From Chinchilla lanigera (Eukaryota; Chordata; Mammalia; Rodentia; Chinchillidae): a stretch of DNA of 64,000 bases. The position numbers and the translations under genes were made by a program. Location of the stretch: NCBI RefSeq assembly GCF_000276665.1, contig NW_004955463.1, positions 14,542,287 to 14,606,286 on the forward strand, written 5' to 3'. Shown here piece after piece: positions 12,301 through 26,158 of the stretch; the stretch's first letter is position 1, and each line of letters starts with the position of its first letter. Under the pieces are notes generated by a model, which searched no databases, had not been told where the DNA came from, and saw only the letters and a list, made by a program, of their open reading frames with translations.

Positions 12301-15300
12301 CCCATACCACTAAAAATAATTATTTTTGTTGTAGTTTTAAAACATACATCAGTCTTTTGTTTTTTGTTCTTTGAGACAGGGTCTCACTATGTAGCTCAGG
12401 GTGGCCTTGTGCTAACTTGTGGCTGTCCTTCTGTGGTGAGTCTCCCAGGTGTTGGAATTAGAAGCCTGCACCACCATTATCCAGTTTTAATCCTGTTTTG
12501 TTTGTATATATCTCTTTCTTCAAACACACTAGATTATTTTAATGCATATCCTAAATATCACATTATTTTTGAATATTCAGAAGGACTCTCTAAGGGCATA
12601 AAACCTTACCAACAATGCACTTAAAAAATTAAGATCATTCTGTTATGTTTTGAGTTGATCATTCTGTCTTTCTAAAAAAAGATACAAAGGCTCATTATGT
12701 TGCTTTTACTAGAATAATGTCCAGTGGACATCAGTCAAGATCATCAAATATCAACACCATGTCAGAAGCTCCCTGGATTATCACAGATTTTATTTTTCAG
12801 TTGGCTAATTTTAACTAGGATCCAAAGGTCCATACAGTGCATTTGGTATAAAGCTCTTTAGTGTAAGAAAGTTTGCACTCCCCCACTTGGGAGGCATGCA
12901 TCTATACTCAGATACATGGAAGACGTGACTGTTCTTCCCGTCCTTTCACTTTGTGTATGCTGCTCTCAAGCTTCCTTACATGGAATGTGGTTTTATAGAG
13001 TTGTGGATTTTTTATCTATGTGCCTTAGATGGTGACGATCTACGTCATCGAGTTCATTGAAAGAATTGTTAGGCCATTGGTAAAGGGTGACGAAAGAAAA
13101 AGCTTGTGTCTGACTTGCTGAAAGCCTATTTATTGCACTTTGAAAATGATTGCTATGTATAACATGTTCAGATAAAAACTGACATCCTTTTTCAGGAGCT
13201 ATTATGCTATGCCATCCTTATCTAGTACATTGTTACTTTGCTACTTTAATGAAAAATTTCATATAAACTTATCTGTATTTTATATATATGTGTGTGTGTG
13301 TGTATGTGTGTATTTTAAATTGTATTGCAGATTAAACTCAGGACCTTATGCATATATTCCACCACTGAGCCCCACCCCCAACTTATTTATTTACTTAGTC
13401 CTTTTGAGATGGTTTTGCTATAGAGTTTAGGCTGGCCTTGAACTCACTTTGTAGCCTAGGCTGGCCTTGAACTTGAAGCAGTCCTCCTGCCTTCTCAGTG
13501 CTAGGATTACAAGCGTGCACCACCACACCCAGCACATCCCAACCCATTTAAAAACATTTATTTTTTGAGACAGGGTTTTGCTAAGTAGGTCAGGCTGGCT
13601 TCAATCTTTTGATTCTCCTGCCTCAGCTTTTTGAGTAGCTGGGATTATAGGTGTGCACTGGATATAGGGCGTATGATACAGGGATGATATGGGACCTCCA
13701 AATAATCCAAATAATATAAGGGAAATATAACTCCTGATCTATTAGATATCTGATATGCTGAGTTTGTGTTCTCTAAAATTGAAGAATGAATTCTAGGAAC
13801 AATAGAGGTTAATAATAGGAGGTATTTGAGAGAAAGAAAGCTTTTAATAGGAACAGAAGGGAGTCCCAAGAGGGTGGCCATGGGGAACCTGCTTCTCAAG
13901 GGAGTTTTATAGTGTAAAACTATGAGGTGAGGTGTGGTGTAAGATGGGACAAAATTATAGTTAACTAATAAGATTAGAAGTACAGTTTCTTAGGTAATAT
14001 TGATCCATTGGGAAATGACAAAGTAGGTATGAGGTGGGACAAAACTAGTCATCCAATAAGAGTTACATGTATAGTCACTTAGATAATGATTACATGGGGA
14101 TCAAATGGGGAAGCAAGTCATTAAGCAGGTGGACATGGAACTAACAAGGACTTTCCTGGAAGGAGTGAGTTAAAGAGGTTTTGGTCCTCCACCCAAGGTG
14201 ATTGATGCCAGTTTAGAATAATCAGTCTCTGCTGTTCATCCCTAGGGGAAGTATATGGGTGGAGTCCACCCTCTTCTTCCTGAGGCCCGACCTTCTAGCC
14301 ACAGCTGTCTCTGTACCAGCCTGCCCCATCTGACTGCCTATAATATTTCTGAATACGTTAGCTATCTATAGTATTACCACACCTGGCTATAAATATTTTT
14401 TTAATATGGGGATGTCAGATGATTTTTCAGTGATTTGAACTTTCAACTTTTGATTTCCATTAAATTTTGGCATTATGTAGTTTTTCAGGTTCACTTATTG
14501 TATCATATTTATTATTCATGTAGGCTTTCAACAGACCTCATACCTCTCTTCTTATGAAATTGTAACTCCCTGGAGATTAACTAGAGACCGAAGAGAAGCC
14601 CCAAGGCCTTATTTAAAACAGGTACGTTATCTCTTAAGACCTGTGTAGGTATATAAGCATACTTCTTTTTTAAACCAAAGGTGGTAATTTCAGGAGAGCC
14701 TGGTTCAGGGAGTAATTAGTCAGTCACTATTTAATGTGGCACTATATGCTACTGATGTCCACTGGACATTTTTCTGGTAAAAGCAACATATTGAGCCTTT
14801 GTATCTTTTTTTTTTTTAAAGACAAAGTGATCAACTCAAAATATAACAATGAAATAAGTAGAATTCTGCAACCAGATTAGAATGCTGACTACATAGATTT
14901 CTAACTCCAAACTGATTAGCAATGGTCACAGCGGTTTTACTTAATAACAAGAACAAGCCCCACTCAGATTGTGATAAGTAGACTATTTTATGCTGTATCT
15001 TCACTGACATGGGAGAAGAGTAATATTGTAAATGCCTGTATTTTGGAGCTTGGTAAGTTTGATGTCTCAGTGCAGGATTGAGTTAGATAAGAGTTCTGTC
15101 AACAGAACTAGGATGCCAGGATCCAGGAATTGGTTGGGCCTTTAAAAGTCCTTGGTTAATGTGCCCCAGTAGAGGGCATCATGCTACTTCTGGACAAAAT
15201 GTTAATTTAGAGGCAAGAGGATCGCAACTTTGAGTGATACTGTCTCAAAAAAAGAAAAAAAAAAGGGCTGCGGATATTACTTGGCACAAAGACCTGGCGT

Positions 15301-18300
15301 TAATCTCCACTACTAAAAAACAAATAAACCAATAAACACAAAAACTCAAACCACAAGAACAACAAAACCCACAAGTATTGCCAGTTAGATTGCTGTTCCT
15401 TTGTGTGATGCATCCTCACCCCAGGGATGTTATTATGAGATGGTAGGAGTGATGAAATGAGGTGGGCTGTGTGAAGACACAGTGTTTTCTTTCCTGCCCC
15501 TTCCCTCTCTTTCCCTCCCGCTTCCTTCCTCCTACTCCCCCCCACACACACACTCACACTCACTCGGGAATCAAAATCAGAACCTTGCTGCTTACCAGGA
15601 AAGCACTGTGCCACTGAGCTATATTCATGGCCCCATACAGTGTTTTAAAAGTATGGATTTCTTTTCCATGTTTGGAGAATTACAACTAGGAGTAATCTCT
15701 TGAAACTAAGTTCATTTTATTTAAACAAAATGAAGAACTGCTCTATCCTCTAGATAATGCATGGATGGACTCTTCCCTGAAGTTATAGGTGAATTACAAA
15801 TGAATAAAGAGTTTAGATAAACATACGGGTGATTATTATTTAAGAATAGTGACCCAGGTCTTTTATAAGTGAACTATAGTCAGTACTAAATTATTTTAAT
15901 TCAGGGTAGAATTTCCTGTGTCTTATAAACATTTTGTTGAAAACTAATTAATAAAATAATGTTTTTTTTTTTTTTCCCTTCTCTGCATGTAGGTATCTTA
16001 TGTCATTCCAGTGCAAGGAAAAGAACATATTATTCACTTGGAAAGGAACATGTAAGAAATTTAATTTACTTTGTCTTTTCAATAAGTCCTTCTTAAATAG
16101 TATATTGATTTCTCTTCAAGGTAGAAACTTTGTAGTAGCTGTGAACCGCAGTAGTGTCAGATCTCACCGTTCCTATCACTGCTGTGCTAGAGCAGGCCTT
16201 CCCTGGAGAAGCATAGTGTGTGTGCTCAGATGGGCAAGAACTGTCCCAAGAGGGAGGAGGGCAGAACAAAGCCAAGCATCTCCATTATCCTTTTCATATT
16301 CCCCACTAGAGGGAAGAAAGATTGCATACCTGTGTGTGTGTGCGCGCGCGCGTGCACATGCGTGCATGTATAGAATTGGGTAGTGAGGCAGAAGAGGAGA
16401 CTGCAGTGATTAATTTGTTTTGTTTTTCTTCTGGTACCAGGAATCAAAAAGCTTTTTTTTTTTTTTTTTTTCCGGTACCGGGAGTCAAACTCACGACCTT
16501 GCGCTTGCCAGGCAGGCGCTGTGCCACTGAGCTAAATCCCCAGCCCTCTCATGCAGACTAATAAAGGGAAAGGAGCATCAAGACAAAGAAAGCACACATA
16601 GTCCTTGAGCAGTTCTGCTCCAAAGTTCTTTCTCAGTTGCATGGATGGACATGCTTTGCCTGGGTTACCAACCATTGAGATGGTGATGCACAATATTTTC
16701 TGGGGGAGGCCAGGCACAAGTTTATGGAGGCTCTTATGCTGCGCCAGCCATGTAGCTAAAACCAGGCTGTATAACCTATTACAAATTGTAGATTAATATC
16801 ACTTACATGTAGGGAATGAACACTGTTTCAAATTTAAGACTGTTTATGATCTTTTAGTTTTATGGTAGCGCATCCTCAAATGAAGATTAATTGGGTAAAT
16901 TTTTTTATTTATTTCTGTTCCTCTGTTCTGGAAAAACTGTCTTATGAGTTGTGTCCTTTAGTTGATGATTCAAATAAATATAAATGTTTTATTCCTTTTC
17001 TAGAGATCTTTTGCCTAAGGATTTTGTGGTTTATACCTACAACAAAGAAGGGGCTTTGATTGCTGACCATCCTAATGTACAGGTAATACATTTCCCTGTG
17101 ATCCTCTGGCAAAATTGACAGCAGTTCTGTTTTAAAGTGAGTACTAGTCAGGCATTTAGGACTATTACGCACATAATCCTATGAGACACTTAGCATCATA
17201 ATACGTGGGTGGCCCTGGTGCAGGTGGGCATTTGCATAGATTCTCCTTTACCTGGCAGCTCTCCAGGCACTTAGTAGGTTTTTTTTTTTTTGCCTTAAAT
17301 ATGAGGAAAATAATCTTTTATTTAGTGATAACCTCTACTGATCATGAAGGGAGAGAGTCTGATATATTTTGAAAATAGAAATTTTTTATTGTTTTGTTGA
17401 AAGTTAATGTCCCTAAAAGAACACCTTTAAGTCCTTATGAAACCATTTTTCATTAGTATATACTTTGCTGTTACATATTTTAGTGTTGTAATGTTTTGAT
17501 GAAAACATTTCTTTCCTAAAGAGGTGTGGTCTTGTTTGTGTCAGATGGTAATACTCTTGGGGACAGAAGTGGCCAGGAATACTCAGAATAATTGGTAGAT
17601 GTTGAAATTGGTTTTGTACGCTTTTGCTTAGAGTATAAACATTTCTACTTTCTTTTGGAAAGAGTGCTTTACTGTCCTTTTTGGCAGTTAGGTAATATAC
17701 ATTTTTTTTCTTTTATAATAGTTTTCATGCTATATCTTTTACCCATTACATATCTTTATCCTCCCCAAACTTTATAATGCTTTGTTAGATTGACTTGTTT
17801 ATATTAATTACTCACATATTTTTTGTTCTGTGAGACAGGCTATTGCTATGTAGCCCAGGCTGGCCTTGAACTTACTGTGATATTCCTGCCTCAGCTTCCT
17901 GAGTGCTGGATTTATAGGCATGCACCATCATATCCAGCTAGTTATTTACTTTTGTAGCATTCTACAACTAAATAGAAGGGAAAATCTTTATTTTAGGTTA
18001 ACGACGATTATTTTAAAGAAATGAGGAAATGCTGATTTTGCCCTATCCTTTCCTCGTCCACTGTATGACTCATTTATCTTAGTGTACTGTTCTTAGGTTG
18101 TTTAGTAGAAATTAGTAGAAGAGATTAAATTTATCTTACAGCATAAACCAGATAAAAGATAAAGATTACTCCGACAGGAGTCCAAAGACTATATAATTTA
18201 TGTACTTAACAAAAGTAGTAATCTTATAGGACATTTTATTTTTTTCAAAAAGTATCTTGGCATGCTTTTCTGGAGACACACAGTGGCTCAAATTCTGTCT

Positions 18301-21300
18301 CTGTCACGTATTTGCTGGTGAAGTACATTAATCTCTGAGTGCCTTATTCTCACTTTTAAAGGAGTTCTTGGAGTTAATACCTGTGAAATGCTCAGAACAA
18401 ATTTTTAAAATATGGTTATTATTTATTATTATTGAAAAATATGTACTTAAAATTGCTAAAAATACATTTCAGTTTATAGAAACTTAAGTAACTGTTGTCA
18501 TCTTAACATTTTGTAGAGTTGTTATGTTTTCTTGGGTGTTTGAAAATACCCACTGAAACCCATAGTTTTCCATTTATTTCTTGGTTTTCATTATTGTTCA
18601 TATGTGTGAATACAGCTTTGAAATGGAAATGAAAACTTTGATAGTGAAATTTTTCTACATATGGCAAGATTGTCAAATACCATAATGACATACAACTTTG
18701 TCCGTAAAACGTAGTTAAGTCACACTGGGAAAAGTTAAATGATTTCTCCTAGTAAAATGCTCTTCCCAGACAGGATTCTGCTGTTTAAGATTAAAGTAAT
18801 TAAGTTGTTTTCTGGTTTCGTCATCAGTGTCTTTTACCATTTTTCATAAGAAACAAAGTTTTAGAAAAATGACTTAACATGAGTTGTTATGTTAAGGAAA
18901 CCTCTAAACTCCCAACTTAGGAATTTAGGGTCTCTTGTAAATACACGAGATATTCTCATAAATTTTTCCCCTAGTTGACTGATGCCTTTGTGTCCTCTAA
19001 AAATATATTGATTACTAAAGGCTCCCTGGATCCTTGGGGCTGGTGGGTTCTGTGTACTCTTGCTTTCACTTAGTAGTGAACTCTATTGAGTTTTTCGTTT
19101 ACAGTTTGTGTGTTTCCAAAACCATTTATGCCCATTGCACCTTTATTGTGGTCTTGTAACTTCACTAGATATTTTGTAAACTTACAAAGTATGATTTGTT
19201 GTATTTTTGACAGCTATAAGAGAGAAGCGAAATTTCCCCTCTATCCTCTGAGAGTTTCCTGGAGAATTTGAAAAAAAAAAAAAACAAAAACCAAAAAACA
19301 AACAGCTTAATAGGAGAAAAGGCATAAAACTTTATCAACATGCAGTCACAGTTCCAGAGAAAATCACAGGAGTATACGTGGCCACCAGCTCAACAGTAGT
19401 TTAGAAACTTAGGTGCCCTTTTTCCATAGGGAGGGATAGGATGGGGAGTGTCAAGGGAACAGTAAATGATATTTTAGGGGGACTTGAGGGGTTTGGAAAA
19501 CTTAACATAGCCTGGGACAAAGTCCCATTTATTTGACCTGTAGAACAGATGATGGTTTGTTGCTGTGTCTCTATGGGACTGAAATAGAGACCGCTGGTGT
19601 GGGGCAAAAGTCTATCCAAGTGTGCCAGTGGACCTCGGACTTTCTTCCTGAAATGAAAGTTTATGAAATTCAGCAAAACAACTGAAGGCAATTGTGTTCT
19701 TGGTAGATCTGATTGGGTAGATACAGGAACTTTGCAACAGAACTAAACTGAATTCTCTGGAAATATTTAATAAAAGCAGGTTATTAAACAAGTACTATTA
19801 GGTTGTCAGGTGAAAGGATCTCTTGCTGGGGGCTAGCCAACTTTGCTGTTGGAATATCAAATGAGTAAACCCATGCGGTCAAAGAGTCTGCTGCTTGACA
19901 GCGATCACACTGGCCCTTTGGTTTAGGAGGTGTCTGCCAGGCTTCTCTGCTGTAAAGTCACTATCCCTGCCTTTTAAATGAATGCTGTGGGTAGATACTT
20001 TGAGACTGTCTAAAGTGTCCTGTTATTCTTCCAGTGTTTGCACACTAAGTTTTAGTATTTAGTTTTTGTCTGAATCAGTTGTTGCTGTGACAGCTATCAA
20101 AATGATAATTTTCTAATTTCATCACTGCTAGAGTGATTTCTGTCAATATGGATTCAGAGATAGTATCTTTGTCACGTGTTAGATTGAAAATTTTCTCATA
20201 CATGTAAGAGCATTTTTAGATTATATACATTGTGTGAATTGCCTAGTTTTCTGTTGAGCATTTACTTTTTACTTTCTTTTTTTTTTTTCTGCCATATTCA
20301 GATTGAATCTAGTTCTTTAAACTGAGGTACAGTCCCTTCCCTTTTAAGAAATACTTTTTATTTCTTATCTTGAGACAGAATCTCATTAAGTTGTTAAATT
20401 GCCCAGGTTGGACTTGAATGTAGAATCCTCCTGCATCAGCCTTCCAGAGTGCTGAGATTATAGGCATGTGCCATAGTATCTGGCTTGGGCTTTTAATGTT
20501 TTCCTTTCAATGTTTAAAATATCTTTTTATGTAGTGATATATTAACACTTTATCTATTAGTTAAGTTACAAATACTTTCTTCCAGTCAGTTATCTTTTGA
20601 CATTTTTGGTGTTTTTTTTCCATGTGGAAGCTCAAGAAATTTTTTTTTTTTTTTTTGGGTTTTTCTCTGGTACCGGGAACCGAACTCACGATCTTGCACT
20701 TGCCAGGCAGGTGCTTTGCCGCTGAGCTAAATCCCCAGCCCAAGAAATATTTTTTATATTTGAGTGACAGGCAGAAAGTCTTCCTGTTTCAAGGATAAAG
20801 AGGTATTCAGTCATATTTTCTTCTAGAACTTGTATGTTTTTACTTTTATGTTTAGAATCTCAATCCATTTGGAATTTACTTTTACATGGTGTGAACTATG
20901 GCTCTAATTTTATTCTTTTGTAATGTCTAATTAGCAGCATTCATTTAAAATATATCTTTGCCACTGTGATTTGAGATGCCACTTTTATCAAATAAATGTC
21001 GATATGTACTTGTGGTCTGTTTGCAGACTTTCTCTTTGGTTCCACTGGTTTGGGTCTTTCTAGTAATTCACCAGTACCCTGCTGTTTTAATAATGAAGGC
21101 CTTGTGTTTGTCTAGTGGAGCTAGTGTTCCTTGACCCTTGGATTTTTATTTTAGTTCTTTGCAATTGTTTTTCAGTTGTGTGACTTGTACCCAGGGCCTT
21201 GTGCATGCAGGGCAAAATGCTCTACCACTGAGCTACACCCTAGCTCCTGTAATTGTCCTAAAGCTGAGAAAATCTCTCTAGGTACTAAATAGTTTGGTAT

Positions 21301-24212
21301 CACTAAATGATTGATTGATTGATTGTACTACTGGGAATTGATCTGAGGGAGCACTGAGCTACATCCCTAACTTGAGATCTTTCTGCCTCAGACTTTTCAG
21401 TAGTTCAGATTACAGGCTTGTGCTGCCATCCCTGGTTTAGTAAATGGTGTTATCTTTGCATTTCTTGCTCAGAATTAAGATTAAGCCACTGAAATTTTTG
21501 AAGATTACTAAATTTACTAATAATATAATATACCTAATAATAATATAACACACCTAAATAATATACATCAAATAGGAAGAAAAGAAAATCATCTGATCAC
21601 AATAAATCAGTGTACTGATTTCTTTGAATGGGAGTTCCATTATCCTCTCAAAACATCCCTATCTGAATTATATGTCAACTGGTTGCTGATGCCCCTTGAA
21701 TCGACTATGACTTAAAATGTTAGACATAACATAATGTCCTGTTCTGATTCTAGGGTAAAAGGTCAATGGGACAGAGCTATGTGCATTGAGTAACTGGTGG
21801 GAGTCTGCCTATACATTTGTGTACTTGTAGCATGAGAGTAGATAGTCTGCAGGGAGTCTGGAGACTACTGTCTGATATTCTGAGATGCCAATAATATAAA
21901 TTAAATTTTTTAGTTTACTGCCACAAGTAATTTTGTTAGTGTGCAATTTCTATGATGATTTTCTAAATGTAGCAGTATGTGAAAATAATATGGTGTTTTT
22001 TATTTAGAATCATTGTCATTATCGGGGATATGTGGAAGGAGTTTATAATTCATCAGTTGCTCTTAGTGACTGTTTTGGACTCAGGTAAGGAATTTTCTGT
22101 CTTTTTCTTTTTCCTATTTCTTACCTCATTTATCTCTGTCTCCATGCCAAGTCATTGTTGGAGTTTAACAAAATTAGATTTTATACTTTGATGTTACTGA
22201 AGTTCTTTATAGCTATGCATCAGATAGTCTTGGTGTGTTTTAGAAAAAAATTAGTGTTGATAGATTTTAATATTTATAAAGCAAATTTCATTTTTGAGAC
22301 CAGTAAATAATTTGTGCTGTTTAAAATAAAATACACTTTGAACTTCTGTAGCATTTTATTTGTAATATTTTCACCTGTATTATCTCATTCAATTCCCATA
22401 ATGCCTGAGGAAAGGCTCATTATCACCATATTAGGTGAGGAAACTAAGGTTGAGAAAAAACTTGTATCATATATGCCATGAAATTATACTAGTGTTAGTT
22501 ACTTATTTTGAAGGCCTGACAGTGTAGTTTCTACTGGTTGAGTAAATGAATGATTGAATGAGTAAGAATCACTTTTTCTTTTCAAGGTCAATGACAGGCT
22601 ATTGTTTTTGTTTTTCTTTTTTGAAAAAATAAAACAAATTTTCATGGCCAAGTAATAAGATATAGTTATTACACTGCATACCATTATCTTCACAGTAATT
22701 ACTTGTTACAAGACATAAGCCAATCACTTAATTCTTAAAGCAACTGTTTATCTTCATCTAAGTGATTTCATTCACTGAATAGTTACTGTGTGTTAAGGGT
22801 TGGTCTAAGGATTTTATGCACATTAAATAATTTAGTTGTCAAACAGTCCTCTGCAGAATGTAAACTAAGGCAGAGGTTAAGTGACTTGCTAGTAGAAAGC
22901 ATGTTTGGGATTCAGAACTCTGGTCCTCTGGTTACAGACTTCATGCACTTAGGCATTTCTCTGCAGGCCCTTCTATTGTATAGCAGTTGTTCAGTTACAG
23001 AGAGGTTAAGTAATTTTCAGGCAGTGATGCTATAAGCAGCAGTTTAGAATGTAGATTTAGATCTATCTGACTCCAAAACGTTTGTTTTTTTGTAAAGCCT
23101 TTTTTCCCCCTATCGCTTACATCTTCTTATATGTGTTAAGAAGCTAGAATTTGAATTCAGATTTTCTGATTTCTTTTCCTGTGTATTTTTTTTTTTTTTC
23201 TTGAAAAATGATGTATGTGTAATGCAATATTTAGAGGATTGCTGCATTTAGAGAATGCCAGTTACGGGATTGAACCCCTGCACAACAGCTCCTGCTTTGA
23301 GCACATCTTTTATCCAATGGATGATGTCCACAGAGAGCCTCTGAAATGTGGAGTTTCTAACATGGATATAGAGAAAGAAACCACAAAGGGTGGAGAGGAA
23401 GAGCGTCACAGCATGACTCAGCTACTTCGAGTAAGGAAAAATACTTTGTGGCTGGCTCTGATGAACACTTTTTAAAAATCATGTATTTATTCATTAAGCC
23501 AATATTTACTATGATTTTTCACAGCTACATGCCAGATATTGTGACAGGAACTAAGGGCATAAAAATATGAGCAATGTACGTTCCTGGCTACCACTTTGAG
23601 AACAGTTTAGGTTCTGTGGGCTTTGGGAACTAGAGCTTAAACTTTAGACAGTAAGCATGCTAAAAATTGCTACTTAATTGTCCAGTTTACTTTCACAGCA
23701 ATGGAGTTCGTATTCAGATACTTTTTACATAAACCACAGTGGTAATTTGTGAGCTCTAAGTTGGAGAAGCAGAGAGAGATTTGGCTTTAGGATATTAACA
23801 ACTTCAGTTGTCTTCCAAGGACATTTTTGTCCCCATTTTGAAACTTCTTTAGGAGTCAGTGATTTACTTTTGACTAGAGTCCTTTAGGAGAAATGGGTCT
23901 GGGACTGGATTAACCTCAGCTGCAGAGAACATAGCTTTTTACATGTGAGAGGGTGTTGCTGTGTGGGAAGAGCTTTGTTTCTCCCCAGGCTGTTCCTGAA
24001 TTCCTGGGCTCACTGGGGCTAAAGGTATGCACCACTGCATCTAGTTTAAGGCATAATTTCAGTTAACTAAGACTAGTTTATGGCATTTTTTTTATTGCTT
24101 CTCCTGCTGTTTACTCTTAAGTTTATTGGACTGTTTAAATTATTATTTTTTAAAATTACAAAATTGTATTCAGTATGTATGCAGTACATAATAACTACAT
24201 TTGTGATAGCAA

Positions 24213-24251
<39 letters not shown>

Positions 24252-26124
24252 CATCTTAATTCTTTTTACTTCCTCATCCCTTCCCCTCTCTCCTCCTTGT
24301 CTTAAACACTGGACAACATTTAAATTTTTGCTTATTCTAATTTATTCATATGAATTTCGTTGTTCTTTTGTTTTTGAGACAGAGTCTTATTATGTAGTAC
24401 AGACTGGCCTTGATTTTGCTTATGTAGCCCACGCTGGCCTCAAACTCACAGCGATCCTCCTGCCTCAGCCTCCCAAGTTCTGGGATTATAGGGTGTGCCA
24501 CCATGCCCAGCTTATTTGTATGAATTTCTGTAAAATGACAAACACTCGTCATTTTTAAAAGTGGCAACCTTCTCCCAACTTCTGCTGTTGGATGTTAGTG
24601 AATATTCTTTGTTCAGTATTAGTGGATGTTATTTTTTGAATCCTGTTTTACCATGGTAATGGGGTTTCTCATTATATAGGTATGTGTTGAGGGAGGGGTG
24701 TATGTGTGTGGGGGGTGTTTGTAGCTTAGATTTACAAAGAAATAAGTAATTTTAGTGCTTTGAAAACATGGATAGCCCATTTTATCGTTAACTAGAAGTT
24801 TTCTCGGATTAGTACAGGCAATAGCTACCACTTTTAATAGACATAGTTTTAGCCTTATTGACTAAGGAGTGCTAGATATAACAGTGATGTCCTAGCAGAC
24901 ATGAGCTACCGGTTTGAGATGAGGTGTGGTCATAGGTACCTGTGTGACTCACCTTTGCTTTCCTGCATGTCTATTGGACAGAGAAGAAGAGCTGTTCTGC
25001 CGCAAACCCGCTATGTGGAGCTGTTCCTCGTTGTGGACAAAGAACGGGTATGAATGGTGACAGTTCCCTTCTTTTTCATAAAAAGCTGTAAAGAACTGAG
25101 CATTCCATGATGGAAATACAAAATATGATAGATACTTGTACTGATTTTGCTTAAATGATAATTCTAGAACAAAGCATTTTTTTTTCTTTTAAACCTTAAT
25201 TCCACAGTATAGCACCAAAAGCTGAATGAAGCAAATGAGACAACTTTTCCCTTATTTTTTATTAGGGATTTCCCCCCATGTTTTCTGGCAGTTTAGTTAT
25301 GCTAAATTTCTTGAGCAAGACTGCTTTTTATCAGTTAGGCTTTTAAATTTTTCAAATTTTAGTACTTTAATGGGCTGTTAATCATTGTCGCCCAATAAAA
25401 TTTAGACTAACCTATACTTCACTTTGAGGGAGAGAAAACTTCCACCACTTGGTATGCTTTATAGGAAATAGTATTAATTTTAGGGTGCAGGATAATAGCA
25501 GGTCATTTTGTTTTTTGCTTAAGGAATTGAACCAACTGCTTTACTAAACGAAGAAAAGCAATACATATCTTTTCCACCATGTGCAATTTTAGATATAGAT
25601 GCTATATAATTTAAAATATAGATTATTTGAAATGTTTTGACTTTAAAAATTTTTTATTTTATTAGTACATGTTTGCAATTTATGTAGTTTATAAGCTTGG
25701 AGTGTGGCTACATGTACATACTATAGCTTTTTTTTTATTATTCCTCTTCCCTGCCTTTCTAGTTTTGACTTTTTTGTTGTTTGTGTTAAAAGCTATTTGC
25801 AGACCCTTAACATGATTGGCAGTTCTTTTCTTGTAAATTGCAGAGATAGGTGTGAGGATTTTTATTGTGTGTAGGTTGTAAATACAAAGCCCTAGTTTTT
25901 AAGAGGTACAAACCTACTCAGATTTGTTCATTACAGGTTCATTACCTTCTAGCAAAATGAAAAGCACAGGGCATCTACTGTGTGAGCGCTGTCCCAATAA
26001 TGGGTAAAATGTTTCCTTTTTATTAGAACATTGCTGTACGTGTTTGCATTCCTTGTGTGGACTAGATGTATGTAGTGTATCTTAATTCTTTTTTCATCCC
26101 CCATCCTTCCCCTCCTTCTTCTTT

Positions 26125-26158
<34 letters not shown>

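Larger units (their letters stand above)
3749..14523 (+). other. ADAM9 intron 1 (remainder)
   Basis: This first intron is 11.1 kb in total. Besides the repeats listed separately, the stretches 3749-4459, 4650-7160, 8110-8720 and 9025-10280 hold no gene or young repeat I can recognise. Parts of 5040-5340 and 11495-11560 resemble L2-type relics ('GGAGGATGGA...CAGTAGTCTGGATAGGAG' style text). A perfect 10-bp inverted repeat lies at 7041-7063. Confidence 0.6.
14622..15992 (+). other. ADAM9 intron 2
   Basis: 1.37 kb. It holds the right arm of the inverted repeat, one degenerate and one older ID SINE, and a pyrimidine-rich tract at 15481-15545. Nothing was recognised at 14855-15265 or 15640-15960. 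Confidence 0.7.
17083..22007 (+). other. ADAM9 intron 4
   Basis: 4.9 kb. Repeats are listed separately. No gene or recognisable repeat was seen at 17083-17814, 17940-20350 or 21445-22007. An A-rich run at 19269-19300 may be the tail of an unrecognised retroelement. Confidence 0.6.
23431..24981 (+). other. ADAM9 intron 6
   Basis: 1.55 kb. It contains a decayed B1-like trace near 23985-24050, an L1 3'-end fragment, a TA microsatellite and one B1. Nothing was recognised at 23480-23980 or 24520-24980. Confidence 0.65.
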
